A stretch of DNA of 64,000 nt from Brachypodium distachyon (GCF_000005505.3 NC_016133.3:31737008-31801007); one strand, 5' to 3'; shown: positions 23,375 to 37,093, counted from the stretch's first letter. A program made the numbers and translations. Notes: generated by a model from the letters alone, not told the origin.

Positions 23375-24969
23375 TATATATGGTCTAGAGACTCGCCTCG
23401 TGACGCTAATATCTTTCTCTTACAAACTTTCTCTTTAGCGACTGTCTTGTGCTGTTGTGTCTCTCTCTTTTCTCATTACTAGCGAAGCCTGGAACGTGTC
23501 ATGAGATCCGCTAGAGAAACTCATCCCGTGGGAACAACACGGTATAATAAAGGGTGACGTGGAAGTAGGAGGAGCTAGGAAAATCATCTAGTGGGAGACT
23601 CCTGCTTAGATATAAAAGATATGTCTTGCTCTTCTCCACTGATAGACATGGCTTATGTCTTCCCCCTCTACACTTTTGTCCCCTACTTTTTCCCGCCACC
23701 TCGCTACTCTAAATTGCTATGTCATGTGGCTTTCTTCGATTGATAGAGGGAGATGCAATAAGAACCTGCTACATGCAAATATGAATCATTTATGTCGAGG
23801 GATGAATATCATAGCGTCATAAGGATACATTCATTGTACGTTTGTATTGATATGCGGATAAGCTCGGGTAATGATGGATTTAACATAAAGATTTACCCAT
23901 ATTTGGGCCCCGAGGAATGAGTAATAGCCCTACTTCCACTTTGCTTGTGTAATATGGGGATCGCGAGGTACAACATTGTTTACAATGGGCAGTACCCTAC
24001 GAGTCGAGGGAACCCAATGAGTTAGGTTATGTGTTTGTCGTCGGCTATTTTTATCCTTTGATTGCCCTTCCTTCTGGAGGACCCTAGCACCATATATGCG
24101 CAATGTGGTGATTGCATGTTTGTCTCGAAGTACGCGTCAGGCTGGCAACATGATCATGTGCGGGCAGAACCTTTGCTAGTCCTTTCCAAATAACCCAATA
24201 CCCATAAGTTTTCGGAAACCAGGGTGTCTCCAACTAGGTCGGCGAAAACTAGGGCGTCTCCAACTATGCACTCCCCCCCCCCCGCCCCCGCTTAGGGCAT
24301 GTGTAGCGGTAGGCCAACTAAGACTAATCATACGATACATACAATATGCTTATACTGTGATATAGTTATTCATCGAAAGTCCCATTAGAATTCTTAAAAA
24401 GGTCATGGCAGAGATCGAGTCAGTAAATGCATCTATGGAAAAGTCGAATCGGCTTGGTATATAGCCTTGATAAACCATGGGAGACTCAATTAACCACTTA
24501 AACTCTATTGACACTCTCTAACTTTGACTCCATCTCGACATCTCTCTTGATCTTATCAAAGTTAGGAGAACCAGGTAGTCCGACGAGGTTAGGGAGATTC
24601 AATATGCATCACACTCTAGTTGTGCGGGAAAGGGTGAGGTGGCACAATGCTATGTGCGTTCAAGGTGGGTTAAATTGTCCAGCATCATTTCCAAGCTACA
24701 TAGGATATCTATATGTTTGATATCTGTATCACTATAAACCCACTGCACCTAAGCTAAAAACCATAAACGAGCTTACTTTTTGTATATGTGTTTCGTTATA
24801 AAGGCACAAATCCACCAACAACATCTTATTCTACCGCGCAAGATGACTAAAGCAGCTTTCTAAAACTTCAATTAATAGAGAACAGAGGTAGTATACTAGT
24901 TAGCGTGCAAGTATGAGTACCGTAATAACTTCTCGTATTCGTTCTAAACCAAGGGAGTATTAACTTTGG

Positions 24970-25695
24970 GCCGTGCTAGGCGTCGGTCGGGCAATAAAAC
25001 GCACCGAAGGCCGCCTAGACAGCCGTCCGATGCATGCACGCTCCACCGCTGGAGTTGCTTAATTCGAACAACGTTATCCTCGCAAAAACTGAACCTGAAT
25101 CCATGAGTCTCCAGCAACCTCTCGTCTCCCTCGAAACACCTTGCCTGTCTCATCGCAACAACGTTGATGTGGCACCGCCGGCCTCTATTGCCGCATCGTC
25201 CGCGCCATCCCGTTCCAACAGGTCCGCCGCATCTGCCCTGGTCATGGGTTGCATCGCAGCACCTCCAATCGTCCCATCGGAGCACCAGCAACTGTAGGTC
25301 GCGCCGCTGCCAATCGCCTGTCACAGCACCGGCTCCCATTCCAGCATCGCCTTGGCCGCGCTGACTGCCCTTCACAGAAACGCCTTCCTGTTCCATCACC
25401 ACTGTTCGCCCGCCATAGGTTGCGGCACCGCCCGCTGCAGGTCGCATCACCCCCCGCCGCCGCTCTGAGCACTGTTGAGGTTTCTTCCATGGCGTGGCCG
25501 CGTGGGGCCATGAAGGGAAACACTGAGAAGGAGAGGAGAGATAGTTTTCAACCGACGGAGAGGAGGAAGACAAAACAAAAAGTGTGGGACCCACATGCGC
25601 TGGCTGGCTTGATTTCCCCCATGAAAGGCCACGGGTCGAGCGTAGAAGGAGGCCGAACGACGCGTGGGATCCGTCGGTTGACACCTATCGTTCAT
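24970..25695. mobile_element. Possible degenerate TIR element (Mutator-like), low confidence
   Basis: The left edge TAGGCGTCGGTCGGG and the complement of the right edge (TAGGTGTCAACCGACGG) match imperfectly, at about half of 38 positions by hand alignment. The interior is GC-rich, with long open frames on both strands that resemble no known protein. That pattern fits an old MULE-like or host-sequence-carrying element. Boundaries and class are inferred, and the block might instead be an unrelated low-copy repeat. Confidence 0.3.
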
Positions 25696-25815
25696 CGTAG
25701 ATTGTATTATTTCTCTCGTCTAGTAACTTTTTAGTTAGCCTTTCCTTAAATTGTATTTCAATTTGTGATTTTGTACATTCTTCTTCTGAAGCGGCGCTGC
25801 CGTCTTCGTAAAAGA

Positions 25816-25926
25816 TACTCTCTCCAATTCTTAATTGTTGTCGAAATATTACATGTATTTAAACGTTTAAAAAAAATTAGATTCATCCTGGGTAAACTTA
25901 GTCAAAATTTAGTATCACAGGAAGTA
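25816..25926. mobile_element. Stowaway-type MITE
   Basis: TA-flanked, with left end CTCTCTCCAATTCTTAATTG and a diverged right end ACAGGAAG; the core resembles the copy at 6525. Confidence 0.75.
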
Positions 25927-26308
25927 AAAAATGATCCCAGCGTTCCCCCCCAAAAAAATGATCCCAGATTCAACAAGCGACGATCGAGTGACCATGTTTA
26001 TAGCACGCCATTGCAGTGGCCAGTGGAGGCCCAAAAGGCGATTGTGTTTTCCGTGGAGACCTGACCCGCAGCGCCGTCCCGCTCCTCCCTGAAGTCATCT
26101 GGCATCTCCCCTTCCACCTCCGCCTCCTCTTCCACTTCCACCAAACCCGAAAGCGACGCCGGCGCAACAGCGAGCGAACTTCCTCTCGCCACCCGGCCTG
26201 GGCTGCCCCCTCCCTCGCCCAACGACAGCGACGGCCGGTCGCGTCGAATGACCTGAGCGCCCCCCCTTTTTTCCTCCCCTTTCCCCCGTCCCATCCCTCT
26301 CCGTCCTT

Positions 26309-29300
26309 ATGACCTCCTCGTCCCCCGCCCCAAACCCTAACCCCGTCCCCACCCCCACCCCCACTCCGCCCCCAAACCCCACTCCCCCCAGCAGCGCCAA
26401 CGGGGCCGCCGCCTCGCCACCGCCCAAGGAGAACCAGGACGGGGCCGCTGCGGGAGGAGGAGGAGCAGGCGGTGCCGGAGCGGGGGCGGATGCTGTGGCT
26501 GGCGCCGGCACCGAGGCGGTGGATGCTGCCGTAGGAGGAGGAGGAGGAGGAGGCGAGGCGATGGAGGTTGATGGCGGCGCAGGGGCAGGAGGTGGAGCTG
26601 GGGATGTCGAGGTCGGTGCCGGTGGAGTGGCGGGACGAGCGCAGCAGGCGTCGACGCCCGCGACCGTCTTCCGGATCCGCCTCAAGCAGACCCCCGCCAG
26701 CCTCCGCCACAAGATGCGCGTGCCTGAGCTGTGCCGCAACTTCAGGTGCGCCCGCTTGCATCGCCTCACTCGCTCTTTTTTTTTTTCTTCAAAATTTGAA
26801 AACCGTTCCTTCGGAAATCAATGAGCACACGCACCCTGGTGTGCTCATTGCAGAGACAATAAGTAGTGCGTGAACTAAAGTGTTATGTTCTGGTTGTGAA
26901 AACAAAGCTTAAACACGGATCACGGACTTACAGCTGGCAAGTTTCCTGAGACCCACCTTGTCACTCTTTTAAGCCAGATAAAATTTGGTTCAAGTGATGA
27001 AACCCATTTCTTAAAATTTCTAATCTGTATCTGAATGATCCATAAGCAGATGTTGTGGAGTTCTTACTGGACCTTATAGTACTCCTGATTCTGATATTGC
27101 TGGTACTAGTCTGTGCCAGGGGCTGATACCAATTATCTTCCAGACTAGGGTGGGAGTGGAATTGATTGGTTAAATATGCAAATCTTCTGCAGAGTGTCCC
27201 TTTCTTGTTGGATTTCTAGCTAAATAAGTCCATATTTAGTTCCGTGTGCGGTAATATCTTCTGCAGGTCTGTATGCCTGAGATTCGCAATTCTACGGGGT
27301 TCTTCCCAGTTCTAAGAACCATGGGTGGCTTGTGTCTATAATCTCTCCCCTTGATGCTTTCAGGAGACCGCAATACTTTGTGACCTTTAGGTTTATCTAA
27401 AAATGTGGATTGACCTATCAGTTCGTGACAAACTTGAAGCCCCTCTTTGAAGAGAACTTCAAGTCCCGCGCTCATTTTTCTTGTTGTTATATTAGTACTC
27501 CCTCCGTCTCATATTAAGTGACTTTCCGTTACATGTATCTAGACGCTTTTTAGACATAGATACATCCATATTTGGACAAATTTGAGTCACTTAATATGGG
27601 ACGGAGGGAGTACATGCTAAATCTGGCAGGAGTAATGTGCCTTGCCCAGTGGTTGATCGGAAACTATTAAATTGCATCTTTTCCTATTTTGGTGGTCTTT
27701 TTCAATGCAGTGCGGTTGCTTGGTGTGGGAAGCTGAATGCAATTGCATGTGCATCGGAAACTTGTGCCCGCATTCCGAGGTCAGATATTCATCCATCTAT
27801 TCTCTGAATTTTTACTTCCTCCCTCGCTTGTTCTCGCACAAAAAATATACTTTCAAGCAAAAGGATAATTTTGGGTGCAGAACTTCATGATTTATGTAAC
27901 CGTTCACATAATTTTTAGTTGCCGTTTTGGGAAAATTTCTTTGCTGCAAAATAAGGCATTGTGTATTATTTTCAGCTCTAATTCAAGTCCACCATTCTGG
28001 ATTCCTATACACATACTCAATCCAGAGAGACCGACAGAATGTTCTGTTTTCAATGTGAGAGCAGGTATGCATCTATTTATTTGTTACTAACTATTCCTGC
28101 ATCATCGGTCATCCATCCTGTGCGTTTGTACAATCCACACATTGTTACTTGGGCAGTTTCTCTGCAACTGGACAATGGGGGACTTTAAAACTCAGTTTTC
28201 TTCACAGCAGTTTTATGTCTCCCATTATTTTTCTTTACTGTAATTACACTGTCAATTGGACAGATTCTCCGCGTGATTTTGTTCAGTTCATTGAATGGTC
28301 TCCTCCGTCATGCCCTCGTTCACTTCTAGTGGCAAATTTTCATGGGAGGATTACTATATGGACACAGCCAACTAAGGTATGCAATTCCCTTGATCAAAGT
28401 CCACACCACCTAATAATTGGGGTTTAATTCAAATTTTCGGTTGTATACTCAGGATTTTCTGTATATCTTTCCTTATTTGAAGTTCATGTGTTTGATGCTG
28501 TTTTAATAATCTGACAATTGCTTCCTTATATGGTGAAGGGTCCTGTTAATCTTGTACGTGATTCCAGTTCCTGGCAGTGTGAACATGAATGGCGTCAAGA
28601 TCTTTCTGTGGTTACTAAGTGGTTGTCTGGAATTTCTCCGGTATGTTGTTAAGTGTATACATATATTCTTCTTGCCTGATAATGTAGTGTTGGACTTATA
28701 TCGAACCAAAATTTATCTACTCATGCTGTTCACGGACCTGATCTTCTGGTGCACCTGTAGAATTCTATACCTCTTCATATAACCATCCATTTATTTTATA
28801 CCATACAAACCCACGTATTTCTTGATTATATTGTTTGATAAGGATACTACAATTGTAAAAAACTGCTCTGAGATTGTACTTGTAGTCACTCAGTATCAAA
28901 TTAACTACAGTATTTGGTTAAGGTCCTGCTTGCTGATGTTACACCACAGTGTATGTTTGAGTCAGGATTTTCTTTATTTGTTACAGTATAGATGGCTTCC
29001 TGCAAACTCCAGTAGTTCTTCAAACTTAAAAACCTTCGAGGAAAAATTCCTTACACAACACCCTCAGAGTTCAGGTTTGTGGGATGAATGTATTTCTGAA
29101 CATACAATTTGCTGTTTATGCTACTCTGACATAACCTTGTTTACTGCAGCAGGATGGCCAAATATTCTATGTGTTTGTTCTGTATTTTCGTCTGGGTCTG
29201 TTCAGCTTCATTGGTCACAGTGGCCTTCTCAAAACTCAGCCCAACCTAGATGGTTTTCTACTAGCAAAGGGCTGCTTGGAGCAGGGCCCAGCGGTATAAT

Positions 29301-32300
29301 GGCTGCTGATGCGATTATTACAAAGTCTGGAGCTCTGCATGTTGCTGGTGTTCCCCTTGTTAATCCATCTACAGTAGTGGTTTGGGAAGTGATGCCAGGT
29401 CTTGGCAATGGCATTCAGACAACTGCAAAGATAAATGCAACAAGTCCTCTTCCTCCATCTTTGAATCCCCCTTCCTGGGCTGGTTTTGCTCCATTAGCAT
29501 CTTATCTCTTCTCTTTGCAAGATTACCTTGTTTCTGAGGGTGCACAAACAAGAAAACAGATAGACAATGAGATTACTGATGCTGCATCGATCCATTGTTG
29601 TCCGGTTTCCAACTTTTCAGCTTACGTCAGTCCTGAAGCTGCTGCCCAGTCAGCCACTACTACAACATGGGGATCTGGGGTCACTTCAGTTGCTTTTGAT
29701 CCCACTCGGGGAGGAGGAGTAATTACAGTTGTAATAGTTGAAGGTGTGTATATAGCTCAACTTGGTAAATAAATCAGTATATGCAGGCATACAATTTACA
29801 ATGTCTGTTCTAATTTGTTCTGTTACATGGCGAACCTCATTACGTGCTATTCCTGTGCTTTCTAAAAGGCTCCATGTCCTTATTATCATGTTTCTCCTTT
29901 GTGCATCTCCAAGAATCTAGTTCTATTAACGCAGTATTTGCCTCTCCCACTGTTTCCCCCTCGAAAAAAATAAATAGATCATCTAGTTCTAATGTTCTGT
30001 ATCTCCAGAATAAGAAAAGAATGATGTTATTATTACTTACACATGTGACAGCCTGATAGGCTTTTAAACAGAATATTTCCTTCTAGCTGTTTGTTGATGC
30101 CTTGCCTATGTGACATTTGCCATGGCCGTAAAAACTCTTGATCCCTATAAATTCTTATTAGTGTCTTTTTTCTTCAGTACCAGCTGTTTCTATGATGCTA
30201 TCTCAATTATTATTAGCAGAATTGATTGCTCTTAGCTAGCATTTTTTCCCTCTAATGACAATCTTTTTTTTTCTAAAATATTAATGACAATCTTTTAAAT
30301 TATTACTTGCAGGGCAGTATATGTCTCCTTATGATCCCGACGAAGGACCTTCCATTACTGGATGGAGAGTCCAATGCTGGGAATCTTCGCTTGAACCTGT
30401 TGTTCTTCACCCAATATTTGGAAGCCCATCTAGCTTTGGTGGGCAGCCTCCTATGCAAACTGTTTGGTCCACTAGAGTTAACAAAAGCATTCCACCAACA
30501 GAGGACCTTAAAAATCCTCAAACATATGTTCCAATGCCAACAACTTCAGATGAGCGGAGCTCTTCTGAGTGCAGTGTTGACAGGGCAAATAGACTTAGTT
30601 TTGACCCTTACGATCTTCCGAATGATGTTAGACAACTGGCCCAAGTAGTTTATAGTGCTCATGGTGGTGAGGTTGCTGTTGCCTTCCTGCGTGGTGGAGT
30701 GCACATTTTCTCAGGTCCAAATTTTGATCAGGTTGACAGCTATCATGTCAATGTTGGCTCATCAATTGCTCCACCAGCCTTCTCCTCCAGCAGTTGTTGC
30801 CTTGCATCAGTATGGCACGACACATTCAAAGATCGAACCATACTGAAGATAATACGTGTGCTTCCTCCTGCAATTCTTAATGTTCAGACGAAGGTCAGCT
30901 CAGCTGTATGGGAACGGGCAATAGCAGATAGGTATGCCACCAAGTTAATACAAGCTGGTTGACATGATTTACTTTATCTCACAATTGCATTTTTGGCAGA
31001 TTTTGGTGGAGTTTAATGGCTGGTGTGGATTGGTGGGATGCTGTTGGTTGCACACAGAGTGCTGCTGAAGATGGTATTGGTAAGTAACAAAGGTTGTTTT
31101 TTGCAGAAAAGGGATGCATATGTTTATAGTTTGTGCAATTCAATTTGTTTGAGTGTCCTTACAATTCGAAGGGAATTTGATCCTCTGCTGCACTTCACAA
31201 TTTCGACAACTGGCATGTACGAGACTGCAAGTCTCTTTTATTTTATGGGGGCTCAATCAAATTCATTTCTGGATGCTTAGGCCTGAAAAAAGTTGTTTCT
31301 GATTTGGAGAAGTCAAGGGATAGTGATTGAATTACTTGATTACATGGATTTTTATATGAGCGGGCTATAGTGGGAGGAAATTCATGTTTTGTCATATGCA
31401 GAATACCCTATTCTCATCTGAAATGGGACAAATGGCTTGCGAGGAACATCTTGGTTCTGTGCACTGTGCATCCACCTTATCTTAGCTGTGCTTTTGCCTT
31501 ATGTTCCTTGTCTAGTTTCCTTACCCATGCCAAAAAAATTATCCTACTGTGCCATGCAAATATACTGAGCAAATAAATTGTCTCTGTTTTAATATATTGT
31601 ACTACTCCCTCCGACCCGAAGTAAGTGACGTGAATTTGTATAAGAATCTATACAAATCCACGTCACTTATTTCGGGACGGAGGGAGTACTTCTTCCCATA
31701 ATTGGCAATGCATGCAAAATTTGTACTTTTCAAACAAGGAAATAACCTTGCTCTTTATTTCAGTTTCACTTAACAGCGTGATAGCTTTGCTGGATACGGA
31801 CTTCCATTGTCTGCCAACTATGCAACAGAGGCAGCAGCACTGTCCTGTAAGTGGTGTTGTTGTGGTTTACTGTCCATAATTTTTATCATGGCCTTTTATT
31901 CATGATATATAGTCTGCTTGTTTACTATATAATATAATATCTGTCACATTGTATCATTAATTCTAGAGGTAGTGTATTCATTGATACCTTGATGGTTCTA
32001 CCAGTTTTCCCCTTTCAATTACAATGGAGATGCATATGCGTACACACACCAGCATGTGCAAGCATATTCTACCAGTTAGTTGTATGAGGAATGCGATAGA
32101 GTAATGCTTGGTTCAATTTGATGAAGCTTCTTTGTCTTTTTTTAATTTTTCTTTACTTGCTTCTTTTATAGTACCAGTTGTCATGTTTAGTGGCACTACA
32201 AAACTGGTTTCTTGGCATATGGATTCCTCTTCTTTGGTACTTATGATTGGTTGATTTACTTAATGCAGAACCTCGATAGGATAAAGTGTCGGTTGTTGGA

Positions 32301-35300
32301 AGGAACTAATGCTCAAGATGTCAGAGCACTTGTGTTGGACATGCAAGCAAGATTGCTTCTTGATATGCTAGGCAAGGGAATAGAGTCTGCCCTGATAAAT
32401 CCATCGACTCTGCTACCTGAACCCTGGCAAGCTTCTAGTGATATGCTGTCTAACATAGAGCCTGACAAAATGACGGTAGACCCAGCTCTACTTCCAAGCA
32501 TCCAGGTCTACTTTACTTCCTGTGTTTTCCGGTTCATTATCATTGAAGCTTAAATTCAAGTATTCAACTTTGTACATTAATTGCCTTTTGTTTTTATTAT
32601 GGATTTGGTATTAGCGGAGGATTGTTTCTTTGGAAACTTTTAGTTAAACTTGTACTACCTCCGTCCAGCAATATTAGGCATATCAGCTTTCCTTACTAAG
32701 CCTGTAACCAGAAATTACTCCATTCGTATATAATTTACAGGACACAAAATTGTTGTCATTGTATTCGTATTGAAAAGTACTTTCTTATAGTTATGATTTT
32801 GATCACATTAGTCATATATTAATGAAGTAATTAGTGGTTAAACGCTCGGTCAAAAAAGCTAATATGCCTACTGTTCTTGGACAGAAGTAGTATGTAAAGT
32901 TAAATTTATTTCATCATACACATTACTTTGCTAAGTTAAGTGACAATCCATCAACTGTCCCGACTAAATTGTCTTACATTCAGCATAAGCTGCATATGTG
33001 GAAGCTTTCATGTTGTTATTGTGTGGATGGACTTATCTTTTGGCACTGAAATGCAGGGTTATGTTGACGCTGTTCTAGATTTAGCATCACACTTCATCAC
33101 ACGCTTGCGACGTTATGCAAGCTTCTGCCGGACTTTAGCCAGTCATGCTGTAGGAGCATCTTCAGGTTCAGGCAGTTCTAGGAGTATGGTTACTAGTCCG
33201 ACCAACAGTTCTCCATCACCGTCAAATAATCAAGGTTAATCTTAACCCTGCTATCTTACGAAAACTTAAACAATTTTGTAGCTTTTGCAAAACAGAAACA
33301 CCTCCAAACCTTTGTTGCTAGTATATTTCCCATTTAGCGTTGCTGCTTAGCATGTAATACTCCATCTCCCACAACTTACAGGTACTCAGGGTGGAGTAGC
33401 ATCTTCAACAGGGAGCTCACAAATGCAGGAGTGGGTCCAAGGTGCCATAGCTAAGATTAGCAACAGTGCTGACGTTTCTGCAAATGCAGCGCCAAATCCA
33501 GTTAGTGGAAGGTCATCATTTATGCCAATCAGCATCAACACAGGGACATTTCCTGGGACACCTGCTGTTAGACTTATTGGTGACTGCCATTTCCTTCATA
33601 GACTATGTCAGCTGTTACTATTTTGTTTGCTTTTCCGGAGAAGGCAATCACCAAGGTTACTCGCAAATGCACAAAAAAACCCTGATTCTGCCATGCAGAA
33701 AGTACAACACTTTATGAATGGTAAGATGGAGGATACTAGTTCTGCTGCTTCTGCAGTAAGATCTGGCCTAGGGGCTGCCAAAGTGGAAGATGGTCCAGCT
33801 ACGCGTGGACAGTTGGTTCTTGGAGCAAAGGGTCTTGAAGAAAATCCAATGGGCAAATCTGTTAGAATTGGTTCTGGCAATGCTGGCCAAGGTTATACAT
33901 CGGATGAGGTAACAAACAAATTATCTCTTTGCTCCTATAGAAGACTCAATTGGTGGCGGCGGTCTGCCATCCTTGGATTGCATCACTTCTTTTTGTGACA
34001 CTTGTTGCATTCAATGAGAATGAATATGGATTATATAATACTCCCTCCGTCCCATATTAAGTGACTCAAATTTGCCCAAATATGGATTGTATCTATACCC
34101 AAAAAGCGTCTAGATACATGTAATATTTCGTCACTTAATATGGGACTGAGGAAGTATAAGATAAGACAATAGATGACTGTCATCTTCAGACTGCATCGCT
34201 TGTTTTTTAGTGTCACTTGTAAATTGTAATCTTGTATTAGTACGAATTTCTTTTGATAACCCTTAGATTTATTCATTAAACCACTGTAACACAGATTGTT
34301 TTAAGAGAAGCACTGAATTTTCCTTGTTCATTAAGCATTTTACATATCAGTGACTATAATATATGAACGAACTAGAAATCACATTTATTGGAATTACATA
34401 TTCGATATCTATCTTTTGTTGTTTTTTCACCAACACATTTATTTAAGAGCTTATATATGCTTGTTAAATCTGAATGTTAAGTAGCTAACTTGTTCAGAGC
34501 CGCTAATGCTAGTAAGGACAATGATTTGATTGGATACTTTACCTAGTGTAAATCTTTACCGATGGTCTGCCTGACATGATTTTTAAGTTTTGCCAGTTAC
34601 TTGCGACAGGGAAATACCTAGTTGTGTGGCGCATCTAATAGCTACATAATTTGTTTTGTTGTTGCAGGTGAAGGTCCTTTTCCTCATATTGGTTGACCTT
34701 TGTCGACGGACATCAGGTTTGCAGCATCCATTGCCTGTTTCTCAGGTTGGTTCCAGCAACATTATTATAAGGTTGCACTTCATCGATGGCACTTACACTG
34801 TGCTCCCTGAGGTAGTGGAAGCATCTCTTGGTCCCCATATGCAGGTACTGCACAAATTTCTCATCAAAGCTTCCATCTGTTGTAAGAAATTGATGTATCT
34901 GAGTGTCCAGTGTTTGCATAATGATGGTTAATTTATCCTGGAGAAACAGATATTCTAATATTTTGCAAGTTCTGATCTACTTATCCAACTTAACAATGGA
35001 TTGAGACCCTAAATATCTCGCGTGTTTTTTGAGTGGCTTGAGTGATTTCAGTACTTGTATACACCAGCTCAGTAAAAAAGTGCCAAAGATACTCCATCCC
35101 AATTTAAATGACGTTTTAGCAAAAACTCTAATACCAAGGAACCAGTTAAAGCCTTGGAAAGTAGAATTAATTACGTACAGAACAGCTCCACCCCCGGTAG
35201 CTGCCTGCTGTGTGCCTTCTCGTTTTCCACACACGCTCCCCTTAATTAAGCTGCATGCAACGAATCAACACATCTTGCATGCACACCCAGCGCTGCATGC

Positions 35301-36308
35301 AGCTTATTTTGGCCAGCAATTATTTCGCAGGAGGAATTAGTGCGCTTGGAGAATCGAGGAGCATTTCCACACAGCACTAAGATGACACTTAATTTGGGAA
35401 AAAAAATATAAAACCTAAAACGACACTTAAATTGGGAAGGAGGGAGTAATTAAAACCATGTGAAACGTGGCTGAGGGGTGGGGTAGGGTGGGGGCTGCAC
35501 GGTGGATGGTTCTATAAATCTACAATCTGTCTACTCTTGTTGTAACATTTTAGAGGTGTTATTTATGGTAGTCAGGCATGTCATTTTCAATGATATGTTA
35601 TGCGGTGATGTTGTGTATTGTGCTATATGTATATGTATGCATCTATTTGATTCTGTAGTTGTTGCAGAATATGCCGCGTCCGCGAGGAGCTGATGCTGCC
35701 GGTCTTCTACTTCGAGAATTAGAATTGCAGCCTCCCTCTGAAGAATGGCATAGGCGCAACATGTTTGGAGGGCCCTGGTCAGAACCAGATGATCTTGGTC
35801 CATTGGATAATATGCCGCAACTAAAAATCGGTGCTTGTATCAACCCTCATCTATCCAACATGGAAGAGGATGGTGACAGCAACGAAGGGATTCAAAGTCT
35901 CTGGCCAAAAAAGCGCCGATTGTCTGAAAGAGACGCAGCATTTGGTTTGAAAACATCTGTAGGTCTTGGAGCTTATCTAGGAGTGATGGGGTCCAGACGA
36001 GATGTTATCACAGCAGTATGGAAAACAGGCCTTGATGGTGAATGGTATAAGGTGAGTATGCCAAGTGTCAATTCATGTTCTACTATTCAAGTATTGTTCC
36101 AGGGTTCTTTGTCAAGGTGCCATCAGTGTATCATATGCCTAATGTCTGGATATGACCTCTCTTGCAGTGTATCCGGTGTTTGCGACAAACTTGTGCATTT
36201 GCACAGCCTGGTGTTCCGAACCCTGCAAACGAACGCGAGTCATGGTGGATCAGCCGGTGGACCCATGCTTGTCCAATGTGCGGTGGGTCATGGGTGAAAG
36301 TTGTATGA
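26309..36308 (+). CDS. MED16: Mediator complex subunit 16 (SFR6)
   Basis: Sixteen exons join in frame to 1305 residues: 26309-26745, 27711-27779, 27976-28064, 28264-28376, 28539-28640, 28987-29074, 29150-29743, 30313-30931, 31000-31079, 31764-31846, 32269-32505, 33057-33234, 33382-33908, 34668-34844, 35668-36051, 36168-36308. MED16 is a Mediator tail subunit that passes activator signals to RNA polymerase II; in Arabidopsis (SFR6) it acts in cold, iron and defence responses. Residues 1-120 are a low-complexity Pro/Gly/Ala leader. The middle is a WD40-like propeller (for example NFSAVAWCGKLNAIACAS, LLVANFHGRITIWTQPTK). The C-terminus has a cysteine-rich motif (CIRCLRQTC then CPMCGGSW). Length is close to Arabidopsis MED16 (about 1280). 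Several introns carry MITEs and none breaks a splice site. Confidence 0.96.
27496..27612. mobile_element. Stowaway-type MITE in MED16 intron 1
   Basis: TA-flanked, with ends CTCCCTCCGTCTCATATTAA and its almost exact complement; one of the best-preserved copies. Confidence 0.92.
31603..31688. mobile_element. Short, nearly perfect hairpin Stowaway MITE in MED16 intron 9
   Basis: An 86-bp TA-flanked element whose halves are almost perfectly complementary over about 40 bases (CTCCCTCCGACCCGAAGTAA with its complement). If transcribed in the intron it would form a long stable hairpin. Confidence 0.92.
32656..32889. mobile_element. ~234-bp MITE in MED16 intron 11
   Basis: The ends CCTCCGTCCAGCAATATTAG(GCATA) and (TATGC)CTACTGTTCTTGGACAGAAG form inverted repeats next to TA. 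It is longer than the common copies and of a different internal family. Confidence 0.75.
34039..34156. mobile_element. Stowaway-type MITE in MED16 intron 13
   Basis: TA-flanked, with ends CTCCCTCCGTCCCATATTAA and TTAATATGGGACTGAGGAAG and the common TAGATACATG core. Confidence 0.9.
35090..35448. mobile_element. ~359-bp Stowaway-like element in MED16 intron 14
   Basis: The left end CTCCATCCCAATTTAAATGA and the complement of the right end (CTCCCTCCTTCCCAATTTAAG) match, with TA at both edges and ACGTTTTAG/TCGTTTTAG continuing the repeat. The unusually long interior contains AACGAATCAACACATC and GC-richer stretches, so it may carry captured sequence. Confidence 0.7.
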
Positions 36309-36948
36309 GTGCTGTACCCTTGGTGACGCTATGGCAGATACTTTTCCTGCGCTAGCTTTCCTGGCCAAATCGGAACCAGCATCCCGTGTTAGAAAATTTT
36401 GTACCTGACATTAAATACGGGTCTCAGGCCCTAGTCGCTGAATGCCGTGGTTCACCTGCAGTCTACAGAGATCAAAGGGCGAAAGCAGATATACGCACTT
36501 TACCTCTAACCGCTGTGTAAAATATGGTAGAGTAAGCTTGAACAACTAACTGTAAGATTGGAATGTTCGTTCTGTGCGTTTGTTATGTGTATAAATATGT
36601 CGTCATGTTGGAAGGAAGCTGTGATCCGTTTTGCATACTGCTGGATGTAACCAAATTGCTAGTGAAGATTTCCCCTGATCCCTATGAGAATTCATCTGTT
36701 TCTGCAGTAAATTTTTGTGAAATTTCCACAAAATTCCTGAATTCCGACCAGAGCCACGAATGTTGTTAAATGACACGAAAGCTAATTACGATCACCAGTT
36801 TTTTTTGAAACTTAATTATAATCACCATTTTGGTAGCATCATGTAATCCCTTGGTTTCAAATTATAAGATGTTTTAGCTTTGTCTCAAGTCAAACTTTTT
36901 AAATTTTGATCATGGTTATAGAAAAGTGTACTAATATCTACAATATTG

Positions 36949-37062
36949 TACTCTCTCCGATATTAAATTGTTGCCGAAATATTACATGTATCTAGACGTC
37001 TTCTAAGAGTAGATACATCTATATTTGGGCAAATTTGAGATAAGTTAGGATTGGAGGGAGTA
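36949..37062. mobile_element. Stowaway-type MITE
   Basis: TA-flanked, with left end CTCTCTCCGATATTAAATTG and right end TTAGGATTGGAGGGAG. Confidence 0.86.
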
Positions 37063-37093
37063 CAAGTTTACTACTTCGTACGAAAATTGTTGG

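Larger units (their letters stand above)
22588..26308. other. Divergent intergenic region between PRP6 and MED16
   Basis: The first ~250 bases are GC-rich and should hold the PRP6 promoter and 5' UTR. The rest includes a 65-bp tandem duplication (23245-23374), a cytosine-rich run near 24270, a GC-rich repeat-like block (24970-25695), and a Stowaway MITE (25816-25926). GC content rises again from about 26,020 in front of MED16. No gene could be supported. Confidence 0.6.

Noticed and set aside
25970..26769. Two 220-260 codon minus-strand frames in front of and across MED16 exon 1
   Set aside because: They are the complement of a low-complexity Pro/Gly/Ala coding exon and GC-rich leader; repetitive amino-acid runs only.
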